The notes under the pieces are model-generated. The model saw only the letters and a list, made by a program, of their open reading frames with translations, was not told the DNA's origin and did not search any database. From NCBI GenBank assembly GCA_964505215.1, contig CAZDGU010000001.1:1-64000 (forward strand): a DNA stretch of 64,000 nucleotides. The letters are read 5' to 3'. The position numbers and the translations under genes were made by a program. Below are positions 44,835-53,958 of this stretch, piece by piece; position 1 is the stretch's first letter, and the number at the start of each line of letters is the position of its first letter. Source of the DNA: Gracilimonas sp964505215. GTDB lineage: Bacteria > Bacteroidota > Rhodothermia > Balneolales > Balneolaceae.

Positions 44835-46112
44835 CTATTTGATTAGCGTCATAGACCTGACTTCTGCCTTATTTCCTGAAGTTAATTTATAATAATAAAT
44901 TCCGCTTGATAAGCTTCGGGCATTAAAAGTAGCGGTATGCGTTCCTGCATGCTGTTTGGTTTGTACTAATGTAGCCACTTTGTTCCCAATCACATTAAAA
45001 ACTTCCAGCAGCACATATCCCGGTTCTGAAATAGTATATTCAATCTGTGTTGTAGGATTAAATGGATTCGGGTAGTTCTGAGAAAGTACAAAGCCGGTTG
45101 ATGATTCTATTTCCCTTTCATTACTAACAGCTCCGGAATAACTGTAGAGTGTACGATAATCAGCATTCCAAGTCATTCCATCTGACGAATATTCCTGCAT
45201 ATTTTTAATAATTTTACCGGCATCGTAGGTGAACGTTTCTCGATACTCTGCTTGCCAGGAATGCTCGGTATCGTAATAATACTCCTCCAGCCTCCCAACA
45301 ACTGTTTCTCCATTTTTATTTAGGGTTATTCTTGAATAAGGCGTGAACTCTGTTTCTCCCGAATAAAGCTCATCATTGTATGTTTCAACAAAGAAAAACT
45401 CATTGGAAATATTTTTAAGCATATCTTCAAAAGATATATCGAAATATGTGTAACGGTCCAGATACTCTCCTTCGTCATATACTTCTATGAAATTACCGTC
45501 TCTGTTTACGAAGTAGTTATTTGAGTTTGTATGTGTTCCTAAACTGTCAGTGGTTGTGAGGATAATGCGGATAGAGTCTTGCGTAATGTAGTTCACGGTG
45601 TACTTTTCTGTAGACATTTCTCCGTTTAATAATGTTTCAGTAATCACCACAGAATCAATTTTAACAGGGTCTGTTGTCTCATAATAGTAATGCTGCTCGG
45701 AAACCATTCCTAAAAAGTCCATGCTTGAGCTTTCCGGTAATCCATTAGCTTTCATTTTAAGAGTCGAGGAGCCTGCATCACTCCAAATTTTTGTTTCCGG
45801 ATCATAAAACTCAAAATTCATAGTAATAAACAATCTATCTGGCGAGTATTCATAGTTTGTGCGATAACTATCGTGCCATTTCCCTTCATCATAATACTGT
45901 GACACTGATTGAACAATTCCATTGTCTGCCGCGGTCTTCATTTTAGCAAACGAGGGTAACACTTCAAACTTATGATTAGCACCTAACTGAAAGATCGAGT
46001 GTTTCTGCTTTCGTTCTGAATCTACTTGTTTCTGAGCATAAAGCTCATTCGCGGTGCATAAAAACAACAACATCACCGTACATATAAGTTTTATTATAGA
46101 TTTTATTTTCAT
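44835..46112 (-). CDS. Secreted protein with type-A (Por/T9SS-like) C-terminal sorting domain
   Basis: 425 residues with a signal peptide (about 1-26, cleaving near YAQ), a region built of repeated strands with W-x-x-x-Y-R-T-x-Y-x-Y and EYYYDTE-type motifs (about 70-335), and a C-terminal domain of about 75 residues starting QNYPNPFNPTT. The terminal SGIYYYKLTSG...RSMTLIK is the classical TIGR04183 type-A signal. The protein is probably exported to the surface by a type IX-like system. The repetitive middle section is of unknown function. A terminator follows. Confidence 0.88.
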   Translation of the reverse strand: MKIKSIIKLICTVMLLFLCTANELYAQKQVDSERKQKHSIFQLGANHKFEVLPSFAKMKTAADNGIVQSVSQYYDEGKWHDSYRTNYEYSPDRLFITMNFEFYDPETKIWSDAGSSTLKMKANGLPESSSMDFLGMVSEQHYYYETTDPVKIDSVVITETLLNGEMSTEKYTVNYITQDSIRIILTTTDSLGTHTNSNNYFVNRDGNFIEVYDEGEYLDRYTYFDISFEDMLKNISNEFFFVETYNDELYSGETEFTPYSRITLNKNGETVVGRLEEYYYDTEHSWQAEYRETFTYDAGKIIKNMQEYSSDGMTWNADYRTLYSYSGAVSNEREIESSTGFVLSQNYPNPFNPTTQIEYTISEPGYVLLEVFNVIGNKVATLVQTKQHAGTHTATFNARSLSSGIYYYKLTSGNKAEVRSMTLIK

Positions 46113-46280
46113 AAAACCCCCTTTTGTTTATTATGGATTGCATTGCTCAATATCTATCAAATTTCAATAATTTCATATAGAATTTATTACTACAAATGAT
46201 TGCAATACTTCAGATATGTTAATTTTACTTTTATTTTTTAGTGTATTAAGACTTAATTGTTGTCTTATAAACCAATGTCA

Positions 46281-48455
46281 TCACTTAATAAAAAGCATTT
46301 CTCGATAGACCGGCAGCGGCCAGTAATCATCGGCTACATAGCGCTCCAGAAAGTCGATGGCATCGCGGATATCAGTTGTGATGGAGAGAATTTCAGACTC
46401 TACTTTTGCCGCATGTTCCAGCGTGGTTTTATAACTGATTTTTTCTTGAGCAGCTGCCAAATTTTCTAAAGCCTCATCCAACTTATTAAGACCATTATTT
46501 ACTTTTTGCAGCATATTGCTTGTCCCCGAGTTATTTAAATTCAGCTTTTGAACAGAAGTTGCGGCTTCCGTAAGCTCATTAATATATCGTACTACAGCCG
46601 GGTAAATCATGGTTTTTGCCATAGATTCCAGCGTATCCACTTCAATGTTTTTTGTGGTGATGTACTGCTTTGCCCAAATCTCCCGGCGAGACAGAATCTC
46701 TTTTTCATTCAATACCTTATACCGTTTGAATAGACTGATATTTTCTTCATCTGCCAGCCTTTCCAGTGCTTCAGGCGTAGTTTTAAGATTCAAAAGTCCT
46801 CGCTTTGCCGCCTCTTTTTGCCAGCTATCCGAATAACCGTCTCCATTAAATATCACCTGCTTACATTCATTTAAACGCTTATTAAGCACCTTGGCTAAGG
46901 ATTCTTCAAACGAATGCTGCTTCATTTCTTGCTTTAAATCACCGGTCATGTCTTCGATGGCTTCGGCAATGGCGGTGTTTAAAACCACTACCGGAAAAGA
47001 TGGAGACTGGCTTGAACCGGGCGCTCTGAACTCAAACTTATTACCCGTAAAAGCAAACGGTGAGGTGCGATTTCTATCGCCTGCATGTTTTGGAATATCC
47101 GGAAGAACCGGCGTTCCCAAACCTAATAAACCTCCTTTTTTTGAACTTTTAACACCGCCGTTTACCAGCTGCTCTACAATATCATTCAGCTGCTCGCCAA
47201 TAAAAGCCGACATAATTGCCGGCGGCGCCTCACTCGCTCCCAGACGAAAATCATTCCCCGCGCCGGCTACTGAAATCCGAAATAAATCCTGATGACGATA
47301 AAATCCTAACAACGCAGCGGTAAAGAAAAACAGAAACTGCATATTTTCGTGCGGACTTTCTCCCGGCTCCAGCAAATTATCTCCTTCAACCGTAGAAAGT
47401 GACCAGTTTAGGTGCTTACCACTTCCGTTCAATCCGTCAAATGGTTTTTCGTGCAACAGGCATTCTAATCCATATTTTTGTGCCACTTTTTTTAGCACCA
47501 TCATGGTAATTTGCTGATGATCGGCCGCTACATTTGCGGTTTCAAATATTGGAGCCAGCTCATATTGGCTGGGCGCAACTTCGTTATGGCGGGTTTTAAC
47601 AGGAATACCGAGTTTATATAACTCCTTTTCAGCTTCCAGCATAAAAGAAAGCACGCGGTCCGGAATAGAGCCAAAATAATGGTCATCTAATTCTTGCCCG
47701 CGCGGCGGTTTGGCACCCACCAGTGTTCTCCCCGAAGTAAGAATATCAGGCCGGCGATATACAAATTCTTGATCAATCAAGAAATACTCCTGCTCACATC
47801 CTACCGTAGCATTCACTCTTTTTGATTCGATAGAAAACAGCGAAAGTGCATTTTTAGTTGCTTCATTTAATGCTTCATTAGACCGCAAAAGCGGTGTTTT
47901 GTGATCCAGCGCTTCTCCTTTCCACGAGGCAAAAGCCGTTGGTATTGATAAATACGTACCGTTTTCATTCTCAATTAAAAAAGCCGGAGAGGTAGGATCC
48001 CAAGCCGTATATCCGCGAGCTTCAAAAGTTGGCCGCAGTCCTCCGCTGGGAAAGCTGGACGCATCGGGTTCACCCTGAATTAAGTCCTTTCCCGAAAATA
48101 CGGCCATCGCTCCTCCCCCTTGATTTGGGGTGATAAAACTGTCGTGCTTCTCGGCAGTAGAACCGGTTAAGGGCTGAAACCAGTGTGTAAAGTGAGTAGC
48201 TCCATGATCGGTTGCCCAGTCCTTCATGGCTAACGCAACGGCGTCGGCTACATCCAGATTTAAGGGCTTGCCTTCAGCAATGGTTTTCTGAAGGTCCTTC
48301 CACACAGACTTAGGTAAATGTTCTTCTAACTTTTCGAGGGTGAGTGTATTTTGGCCAAATATCTCGGGAATATCCATGGCTAACTTTTTTATTTCCCGAG
48401 GCTTATAATTTCTTGCGGCAGCTAAGGTGTCGTAACGCTGGATGGTATTTGGCAT
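46281..48455 (-). CDS. glnN: Glutamine synthetase type III
   Basis: Large glutamine synthetase (724 residues), the GSIII form of Bacteroidota and cyanobacteria, far longer than GSI or GSII. Landmarks include the MG-like N-terminal GSIII block with TDHGATHFTHWFQPLTG, DASSFPSGGLRPTFEARGYTAWDP, GCEQEYFLID (metal site) and NGSGKHLNWSLST. It makes glutamine from glutamate and ammonia using ATP. With gdhA it gives the two ammonia-assimilating enzymes of the window, although they are not in one operon. The 288-bp upstream region is AT-rich without an obvious box. Confidence 0.96.
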   Translation of the reverse strand: MPNTIQRYDTLAAARNYKPREIKKLAMDIPEIFGQNTLTLEKLEEHLPKSVWKDLQKTIAEGKPLNLDVADAVALAMKDWATDHGATHFTHWFQPLTGSTAEKHDSFITPNQGGGAMAVFSGKDLIQGEPDASSFPSGGLRPTFEARGYTAWDPTSPAFLIENENGTYLSIPTAFASWKGEALDHKTPLLRSNEALNEATKNALSLFSIESKRVNATVGCEQEYFLIDQEFVYRRPDILTSGRTLVGAKPPRGQELDDHYFGSIPDRVLSFMLEAEKELYKLGIPVKTRHNEVAPSQYELAPIFETANVAADHQQITMMVLKKVAQKYGLECLLHEKPFDGLNGSGKHLNWSLSTVEGDNLLEPGESPHENMQFLFFFTAALLGFYRHQDLFRISVAGAGNDFRLGASEAPPAIMSAFIGEQLNDIVEQLVNGGVKSSKKGGLLGLGTPVLPDIPKHAGDRNRTSPFAFTGNKFEFRAPGSSQSPSFPVVVLNTAIAEAIEDMTGDLKQEMKQHSFEESLAKVLNKRLNECKQVIFNGDGYSDSWQKEAAKRGLLNLKTTPEALERLADEENISLFKRYKVLNEKEILSRREIWAKQYITTKNIEVDTLESMAKTMIYPAVVRYINELTEAATSVQKLNLNNSGTSNMLQKVNNGLNKLDEALENLAAAQEKISYKTTLEHAAKVESEILSITTDIRDAIDFLERYVADDYWPLPVYREMLFIK

Positions 48456-48743
48456 ATTGGTGTCTTAAAATTAAAAAGGTTAGCTTTTTTTGATAAAATT
48501 CGACCAAATATAAAGCTAAACATAGTATCAGCGCAATATTTTTAATCACTATTAATTAATTTATTTATTAAAACAGGATTAAAACTAACTCCACTTAATT
48601 AAATTAACTGAAAGCGTTTTTATGAAGGATTTTACTTAATAATATTCCTAATAAATCTCATCTCACTTTACTTTTTAAGCCAGCTAAAATCAGCCTATCT
48701 TCTTTCGAAATTATTTTTGCTTAAATAAACAAGACCCAACCCT

Positions 48744-49631
48744 TTGAAAGACTCTAAAATTGTGCATTGGATAGAAGCTGCCCGGCCACAAACACTTCCG
48801 GCGGCAGTTGTTCCCGTTATGGTGGGAGCTTCTTTAGCTTATCAGGCAGATAAATTCATTATGCTAAATACCGCCGTTGCCCTCGCCTGTGCACTGCTTA
48901 TTCAAATTGGAACCAACTTTGCCAACGATTATTTTGACTTCATAAAAGGCTCCGACACGCACGAGCGTATTGGTTTCCGAAGAGCCACAGCTGCCGGACT
49001 CATTTCACCTCAGGAAATGAAAACCGCAACGTTTCTCACCATGCTGCTCGCCTTTTTTGTAGGCTTGTATTTGGTGTACACTGCGGGGTGGGTTATACTT
49101 GTCGTTGGCTTGCTTTCTCTGCTGTTTGGCGTGCTTTATACCGGCGGACCTTTCCCCTTAGGCTACAATGGCTTAGGTGATTTGTTCGTGTTTATTTTCT
49201 TCGGAATTGTAGCAGTGATGGCCACTTATTATGTAAACGCCATGGAATGGTCGGCAGCCTCTTTTTGGGCCTCATTAGCTATTGGCGGCCTCTCTGTTAA
49301 TATTTTAGTGGTAAATAATTTAAGAGATGTAGAGCAGGATAGAAAGTCGGGCAAGCGAACACTGGGCGTATTATTTGGGGATTTTATGCTAAAGGCAGAG
49401 TATTTATTAATGGTAATTTTGGCCTTTGCCATTCCCCCCCATTTTTATGTACAACTGAATTACGATGCCTGGGTTTTGCTTCCCTTTGTTACACTTCCTT
49501 TGGCAGCTTACTTCACCTACAAAATTTGGACTGAAGCAGACAAAAGGAAGCTGAACGATATGCTTAAAAAAACCGCCCAATTTATGGTACTTTACGGAGT
49601 ACTTTTTTCTATAGGAATTCTCATGAACTGA
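48744..49631 (+). CDS. menA: 1,4-dihydroxy-2-naphthoate polyprenyltransferase
   Basis: Integral membrane UbiA-family prenyltransferase that attaches the polyprenyl chain in menaquinone synthesis. The 295 residues begin with TTG (MKDSKIVHWIEAARPQTLPA); motif 1 is NFANDYFDFIKGSD (about 58-71) and motif 2 is NNLRDVEQDRKSGKRT (about 190-206). At least seven hydrophobic stretches follow the UbiA pattern. Its stop overlaps the menC ATG as TGATG, so the men genes are coupled. A possible TATTTTTG -7 box lies at 48712-48719. Confidence 0.95.
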   Translation: MKDSKIVHWIEAARPQTLPAAVVPVMVGASLAYQADKFIMLNTAVALACALLIQIGTNFANDYFDFIKGSDTHERIGFRRATAAGLISPQEMKTATFLTMLLAFFVGLYLVYTAGWVILVVGLLSLLFGVLYTGGPFPLGYNGLGDLFVFIFFGIVAVMATYYVNAMEWSAASFWASLAIGGLSVNILVVNNLRDVEQDRKSGKRTLGVLFGDFMLKAEYLLMVILAFAIPPHFYVQLNYDAWVLLPFVTLPLAAYFTYKIWTEADKRKLNDMLKKTAQFMVLYGVLFSIGILMN

Positions 49632-50701
49632 TGCTCCACTATTATACCTACCATATTCCCTTCAGCTCTCCCTTTAAAACGGCAGCGGGAACGTTCAGCC
49701 ACCGCGAAGGAATTATTTTGGTATTTAAAACGGCACATACAGAAGCTTATGGAGAAATAGCTCCCCTCCCCGGCTTTTCCGATGAAACATTAGAGGAAGT
49801 TACTCAGGTTCTGCTCACCATCCACGCGTATCTCCAGGAAGCATTGCAAGCCGGAACCGCCAAACAATTATTGAATGTATTAGATCAAATTCACGATTTC
49901 CCTTCGTTGAGCTTTGGTCTGGATACCTTAATTCATGATTTGGAAGCTAAAAAAGCCCAAAAACCGTTGGGAGCTTTTTTATTTGAACAATTTCCCTCAA
50001 CTATTTCCAGTAACGCCACGCTTTCCATTCAGCAACCCGAAAGCATGTTAGAAAAAGCAGAACTGCTGGTAAATGAAGGCTTCACCACGCTGAAGGTAAA
50101 AGTTGGAGCAGACTTTGAGGAAGAGCAGAAAGCCTTAGAAACCCTCCGCCGGCATTTTTCTGATGTATCCATTCGGATTGATGCCAATCAAAGCTGGAGC
50201 AAAGAAGAAGCCATCCAAAATCTTAATGCACTAAAATCTCTAAATATAGAATATTGTGAACAGCCGGTACCCAAAAATGAAACGGATGCCTTAGCTGAAA
50301 TTGCCTCAGTTTCTCCTGTTCCCATTGCTGCCGATGAATCAATCAGAAACACAGAGCAAGCAAAAAAGTTAATCGAAGAGAAAGCAGCACACTTTTTCAT
50401 ACTAAAACCGATGCTTTTAGGCTCTTTTAAAAAAAACTTCGTAACAAAACACCTCGCAGATACTCTTTATATAGAGAGCGTGTTTACCACCTCTTTAGGC
50501 ATGGGCGTGGCGCAAGCTACAACTGCTATTTTAGCCGCGGGATTGGCAAACCCAAACCGGGCGCAAGGCCTGGCTACCGGAAAGCTTTTATCAGCCGACA
50601 TTTGTTCAGATTCTTGGTTAAATAAACCAATTATCCGGTTTCCCGAAACGCCCGGACTTGGAATTACATTACATAAAAAAGGACTTAAAAGAATAAAGTG
50701 A
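49631..50701 (+). CDS. menC: o-Succinylbenzoate synthase
   Basis: Enolase-superfamily dehydratase that makes o-succinylbenzoate from SHCHC in menaquinone synthesis. The 356 residues contain LKVKVG (catalytic KxK Lys), DANQSW (metal ligand Asp), EQPVPK, AADESI (ligand) and the later ILKPMLLG Lys. It starts inside the menA stop and ends 3 bp before menE. Confidence 0.93.
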   Translation: MLHYYTYHIPFSSPFKTAAGTFSHREGIILVFKTAHTEAYGEIAPLPGFSDETLEEVTQVLLTIHAYLQEALQAGTAKQLLNVLDQIHDFPSLSFGLDTLIHDLEAKKAQKPLGAFLFEQFPSTISSNATLSIQQPESMLEKAELLVNEGFTTLKVKVGADFEEEQKALETLRRHFSDVSIRIDANQSWSKEEAIQNLNALKSLNIEYCEQPVPKNETDALAEIASVSPVPIAADESIRNTEQAKKLIEEKAAHFFILKPMLLGSFKKNFVTKHLADTLYIESVFTTSLGMGVAQATTAILAAGLANPNRAQGLATGKLLSADICSDSWLNKPIIRFPETPGLGITLHKKGLKRIK

Positions 50702-50704
50702 TCG

Positions 50705-52201
50705 ATGTCTAAATCACGTTTACATATGTTTGAATTTAAGAGGAAGGAAACACCGCCGGTATTTCTTTCCTCTCAGGATGGAATGTACACTTACGATGAT
50801 TTAGATCGCTTTTCAGCTTATTTCAAAGACTTGGTAGCTGCTAAAGCAGATTCGCTTAAATGGCCGGTAGCCTTTATTTCAAAGTCCAGTGATTTACTAA
50901 TTTTAGGCATCGCAGCCTGCTGGAAACTGGGCATCCCTTTTATTCCCATCAACCCAAAAATTTCGAATTCCGAGCTCAAGGAACGATTAGATGCTTTAAA
51001 ACCGGTACTCATTTTTTGTGATAACGAAAACCGGATGCGTTTAGGTGATGATAACGTGATCAAAATGGATGAAAATTTCTTTCTAAACTCCTTTACGCAC
51101 GACATCCGTAACATGAAGTTGCCAAAGCCGGAGTCTATAGATGATTCTGAAATATTCGGATACTTTTTTACCTCAGGAACCACCGGAAAACCTAAAATTG
51201 TTCCGCTTAAACGCAGGCAGATTTTAAGCGCTTCAAGCGCCTCGGCTCAAAACTTCAAACCCGAAGCTAATCACTTTTGGCTGCTTTGCCTGCCGTTAAA
51301 TCACATTGGCGGAATCTCCATAATTCTGCGTTCCGTTATTTACGGTTCGGCTATTTATCGCTTGGGCAAATTTCATGAGGAAATGGTGAAAGAGTTTTTA
51401 GGAGAAAATAAACGTTTCCAAGCCGCATCTCTGGTCCCCACCATGTTAAAAAGACTGCTGGAAGATCCGCTTTTTAAAACACATCGCGAGTTTAAATCTA
51501 TTTTATTGGGTGGCGGTCCCGTTTCCAGAACGTTGCTAAAAAAAGCCATGGTACGCGGAATTCCCATTGTTTCCAGCTACGGGATGACGGAAACCTGTGC
51601 TCAAATTATGGCCAATCCGCTGCTGGCTCCTTCCGGCACGTACACGCCCATCAAGAGCGTAGGCAAACCATTCCCCCCCAATCGGATACAAATAAGAGAT
51701 GATAACGGAAAAGCATTAGGAAAAAATCAATCGGGCGCACTTTGGCTTAAAGGTCCGCAAGTTTTTGACGGATACTATGATTCGGATATCAACGCGGAAG
51801 TGTTTGATAAAAAAGGCTGGTTCAAAACCGGAGATTTTGGTCACATGAACGGCTTTGGCCAAGTATTTATTGAAGCACGCCGAACCGACCTTATTGTAAC
51901 CGGTGGCGAAAATGTAAATCCCACTGAAGTAGAAGAAGCTATCCTTAAACTCCCTGCTATAAAAGACGCGGTAGTAGTTGGAATGCCCGATGAAGAATGG
52001 GGGCAAAAAGTAACCGCAATTGTTATTCTGAAAAATGGTGAAACGCCGGAACTGGAAGATATCCGCAAGCAGCTAAAAGGAAAGCTGACAGACTTCAAAA
52101 TTCCCAAAGAGCTGAAAATTGTAACCGAGTTTCCAAAAACGGCTTCCGGCAAAATAAAGCGGCGTGAACTTATTAAATTGTGGGATTCTAAAAATACCTG
52201 A
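50705..52201 (+). CDS. menE: o-Succinylbenzoate-CoA ligase
   Basis: Adenylate-forming enzyme giving OSB-CoA for the MenB step. The 498 residues have the AMP-binding P-loop FTSGTTGKPK (about 156-165), the SYGMTETCAQIMA motif and the C-terminal hinge GDFGHMNGFGQVFIEARRTDLIVTGGENVNP, plus the catalytic Lys in the SGKIKRREL tail. Family membership alone could fit other acyl-CoA ligases; the menA-menC linkage supports MenE. Confidence 0.94.
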   Translation: MSKSRLHMFEFKRKETPPVFLSSQDGMYTYDDLDRFSAYFKDLVAAKADSLKWPVAFISKSSDLLILGIAACWKLGIPFIPINPKISNSELKERLDALKPVLIFCDNENRMRLGDDNVIKMDENFFLNSFTHDIRNMKLPKPESIDDSEIFGYFFTSGTTGKPKIVPLKRRQILSASSASAQNFKPEANHFWLLCLPLNHIGGISIILRSVIYGSAIYRLGKFHEEMVKEFLGENKRFQAASLVPTMLKRLLEDPLFKTHREFKSILLGGGPVSRTLLKKAMVRGIPIVSSYGMTETCAQIMANPLLAPSGTYTPIKSVGKPFPPNRIQIRDDNGKALGKNQSGALWLKGPQVFDGYYDSDINAEVFDKKGWFKTGDFGHMNGFGQVFIEARRTDLIVTGGENVNPTEVEEAILKLPAIKDAVVVGMPDEEWGQKVTAIVILKNGETPELEDIRKQLKGKLTDFKIPKELKIVTEFPKTASGKIKRRELIKLWDSKNT

Positions 52202-52312
52202 CCAATATCTGAAGCTGCTTCCCCAATAAATTACTGTCGCCACACCCAAACTTTAATGCTTTAGAAAACTTCATCTTTATGTACTGTATATAGCAGAAGT
52301 GTGTGCTGTATT

Positions 52313-52524
52313 TTGGATGATGATTCGCCTATAAATCTTCAAGAGATAAATGGCCTTCAAAGATGCGGGGGAAACGGGAAAATAAATGCATAAAACCGCA
52401 TACTTATATTAGCAACTCCCCCGTTAAAATTTTATCTTGCGATGCTAAAGAGTTGCGTCATTTTCAGCAGCTTTTTTTATGGCATCATCCGGAGAGAAGG
52501 TGAGATTAATCACCTTTTTTTATA
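52313..52524 (+). ncRNA. Candidate structured RNA, 6S-like architecture
   Basis: Long-range pairing is visible: GGATGATG (52315-52322) with CATCATCC (52483-52490), then AGATAAA with TTTATCT in the arms, and an apical stem GCGGGGGA/TCCCCCGT near 52365-52432 closing a loop of about 50 nt. The end is an intrinsic terminator, AAGGTGA/TCACCTT plus a T run, at 52498-52524. A closing stem, an interrupted rod and a terminator at about 200 nt total is the architecture of 6S RNA, but no sequence identity with a known 6S RNA is claimed. It could also be the leader of rsmB. Confidence 0.45.
52498..52524 (+). terminator. Intrinsic terminator upstream of rsmB
   Basis: AAGGTGA-GATTAA-TCACCTT followed by a run of T residues. 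It lies 34 bp before the rsmB start, so it ends the upstream RNA rather than the downstream gene. Confidence 0.85.
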
Positions 52525-52558
52525 GCAGCAAACCACAAATTTTTAAAACAAGACTCCT

Positions 52559-53878
52559 TTGGAAACTGAACTTTCAGAACGCTCGGTAAGTATTGACATC
52601 CTTATAAACTTTGATGAAAAAGGAACATTAGATTATGCTCCGGCTAATGAGCTGGAAACTCGGGAACGTGCGCAGGTTCGCGAATACGTGCAAAATATAC
52701 TGCGCAAACGCAGCTATCTCGACTTTTTAATTGATGAATTTTCCAGCGTAACGGTTCAGGAGATGAAACCGGGACTCAAAAATATCTTGCGCCTGGCCAT
52801 TTACGACTTGCTGTTTATGGACAGCACTCCGGATTATGCTGCTATTAACGAAGCCGTTGAAGTGGCTAAAATGAAGCTTGGTTCCAGAACCGGTGATTTG
52901 GTAAACGCCATCATGCGCAATTTACAGCGCGACCGTGATAACCTGCCCAAGCCGGCTTTTAAAGATCGTAACAAACTGGTTGCCACTACTTTTTCTCACC
53001 CCGAATGGATGGTGGAACGCTGGAGAACCCGTTTTGGCGAGCGTGAGGCTTTCAAATTAATGCAGGCAAACAACTCTCGTCCAAACTACTACGTGCGCGT
53101 TAACACCATGCGAACCAAGCCCGAAAACTTTGAATTGCGCATGGAGAAAATGGATGTTGTTTTTAAAGCCAGCGATTGGCTTCCCTACTACTATCAGGTA
53201 GATTCGGTGCAGCCTTTTATTGAAAAAGGGTTATTGGCCAAAGGAATTTGTTTAGTACAAGATATAGCCGCCGGTTTTGCTCCCACTATTTTAGATCCGC
53301 AGCCCGATGAGTCTGTTTTTGATTTATGTGCCGCTCCCGGAACCAAGTCCATCATGATGTCGGACTTAATGCAGGGTGAAGGAGAAATTCTTTCTGTTGA
53401 TATTTCTGCTGAGCGGTTAGAAAAGCTGGCTGAAAGTGCCCTGAATTACAAAGCTGAAAATATAAAAATCCGTCGGGGTGACGTTTTGGATGTTTCCATC
53501 GGTCTGGCCGATGCCGTTTTACTGGATGCTCCCTGCACGGGAACCGGAGTGCTGAGCAAGCGTGCCGACTTACGCTGGCGCCGTGATGAAGAAGGACTGA
53601 AAAATGCCGTTGAGCTTCAGGAACAACTGTTGGAAGAAGCCGCCAATATGGTGAAACGCGGTGGGCGTTTAGTGTACAGCACCTGCTCGCTTGAGCCGGA
53701 AGAAAACATGGACCAAATTACCAAGTTCCTCGAAAAGTATGACAATTTCGAGCTGGAGCCGCTGGAAGATTACCTTCCCGAAGAAGTACTTGCGGAAGAT
53801 GGCAAAGCCTATCAAACCTTCCCGCACAAACACGGCTGCGATGGCCACTTCGGCGTACGGCTAAAACGAGTGAAGTAA
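52559..53878 (+). CDS. rsmB: 16S rRNA m5C967 methyltransferase RsmB-like (NusB + Fmu domains)
   Basis: The 439 residues (TTG start at 52559) have an N-terminal NusB-type helical domain (about 5-140, YLDFLIDEF through AIMRNLQRD) and a C-terminal RNA m5C methyltransferase: SAM motif FDLCAAPGTKS, the catalytic pair of Cys in LLDAPCTGTG and STCSLEPEEN, and the GRLVYSTC block. It should methylate C967 of 16S rRNA in the small subunit by family analogy. It precedes valS by 80 bp with a hairpin between. Confidence 0.92.
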   Translation: METELSERSVSIDILINFDEKGTLDYAPANELETRERAQVREYVQNILRKRSYLDFLIDEFSSVTVQEMKPGLKNILRLAIYDLLFMDSTPDYAAINEAVEVAKMKLGSRTGDLVNAIMRNLQRDRDNLPKPAFKDRNKLVATTFSHPEWMVERWRTRFGEREAFKLMQANNSRPNYYVRVNTMRTKPENFELRMEKMDVVFKASDWLPYYYQVDSVQPFIEKGLLAKGICLVQDIAAGFAPTILDPQPDESVFDLCAAPGTKSIMMSDLMQGEGEILSVDISAERLEKLAESALNYKAENIKIRRGDVLDVSIGLADAVLLDAPCTGTGVLSKRADLRWRRDEEGLKNAVELQEQLLEEAANMVKRGGRLVYSTCSLEPEENMDQITKFLEKYDNFELEPLEDYLPEEVLAEDGKAYQTFPHKHGCDGHFGVRLKRVK

Positions 53879-53885
53879 ATTATAA

Positions 53886-53919
53886 GAATTCAGAATTCTG
53901 GATTCAGAATTCTGAATTC
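53886..53919. repeat. Perfect 15-bp hairpin between rsmB and valS
   Basis: GAATTCAGAATTCTG and its exact reverse complement separated by GATT. There is no T run, so it is not a normal intrinsic terminator; it may be an RNA processing site or a mobile short repeat. Confidence 0.65.
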
Positions 53920-53958
53920 ACTTTTCCGGTTTAAAAAATTTTTGTTACTGATTGGATC

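Larger units (their letters stand above)
52202..52558 (+). other. Non-coding spacer with candidate structured RNA
   Basis: 357 bp between menE and rsmB without any credible gene on either strand. It contains the candidate RNA described separately (52313-52524). The first 100 bp hold nothing recognised. Confidence 0.7.
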
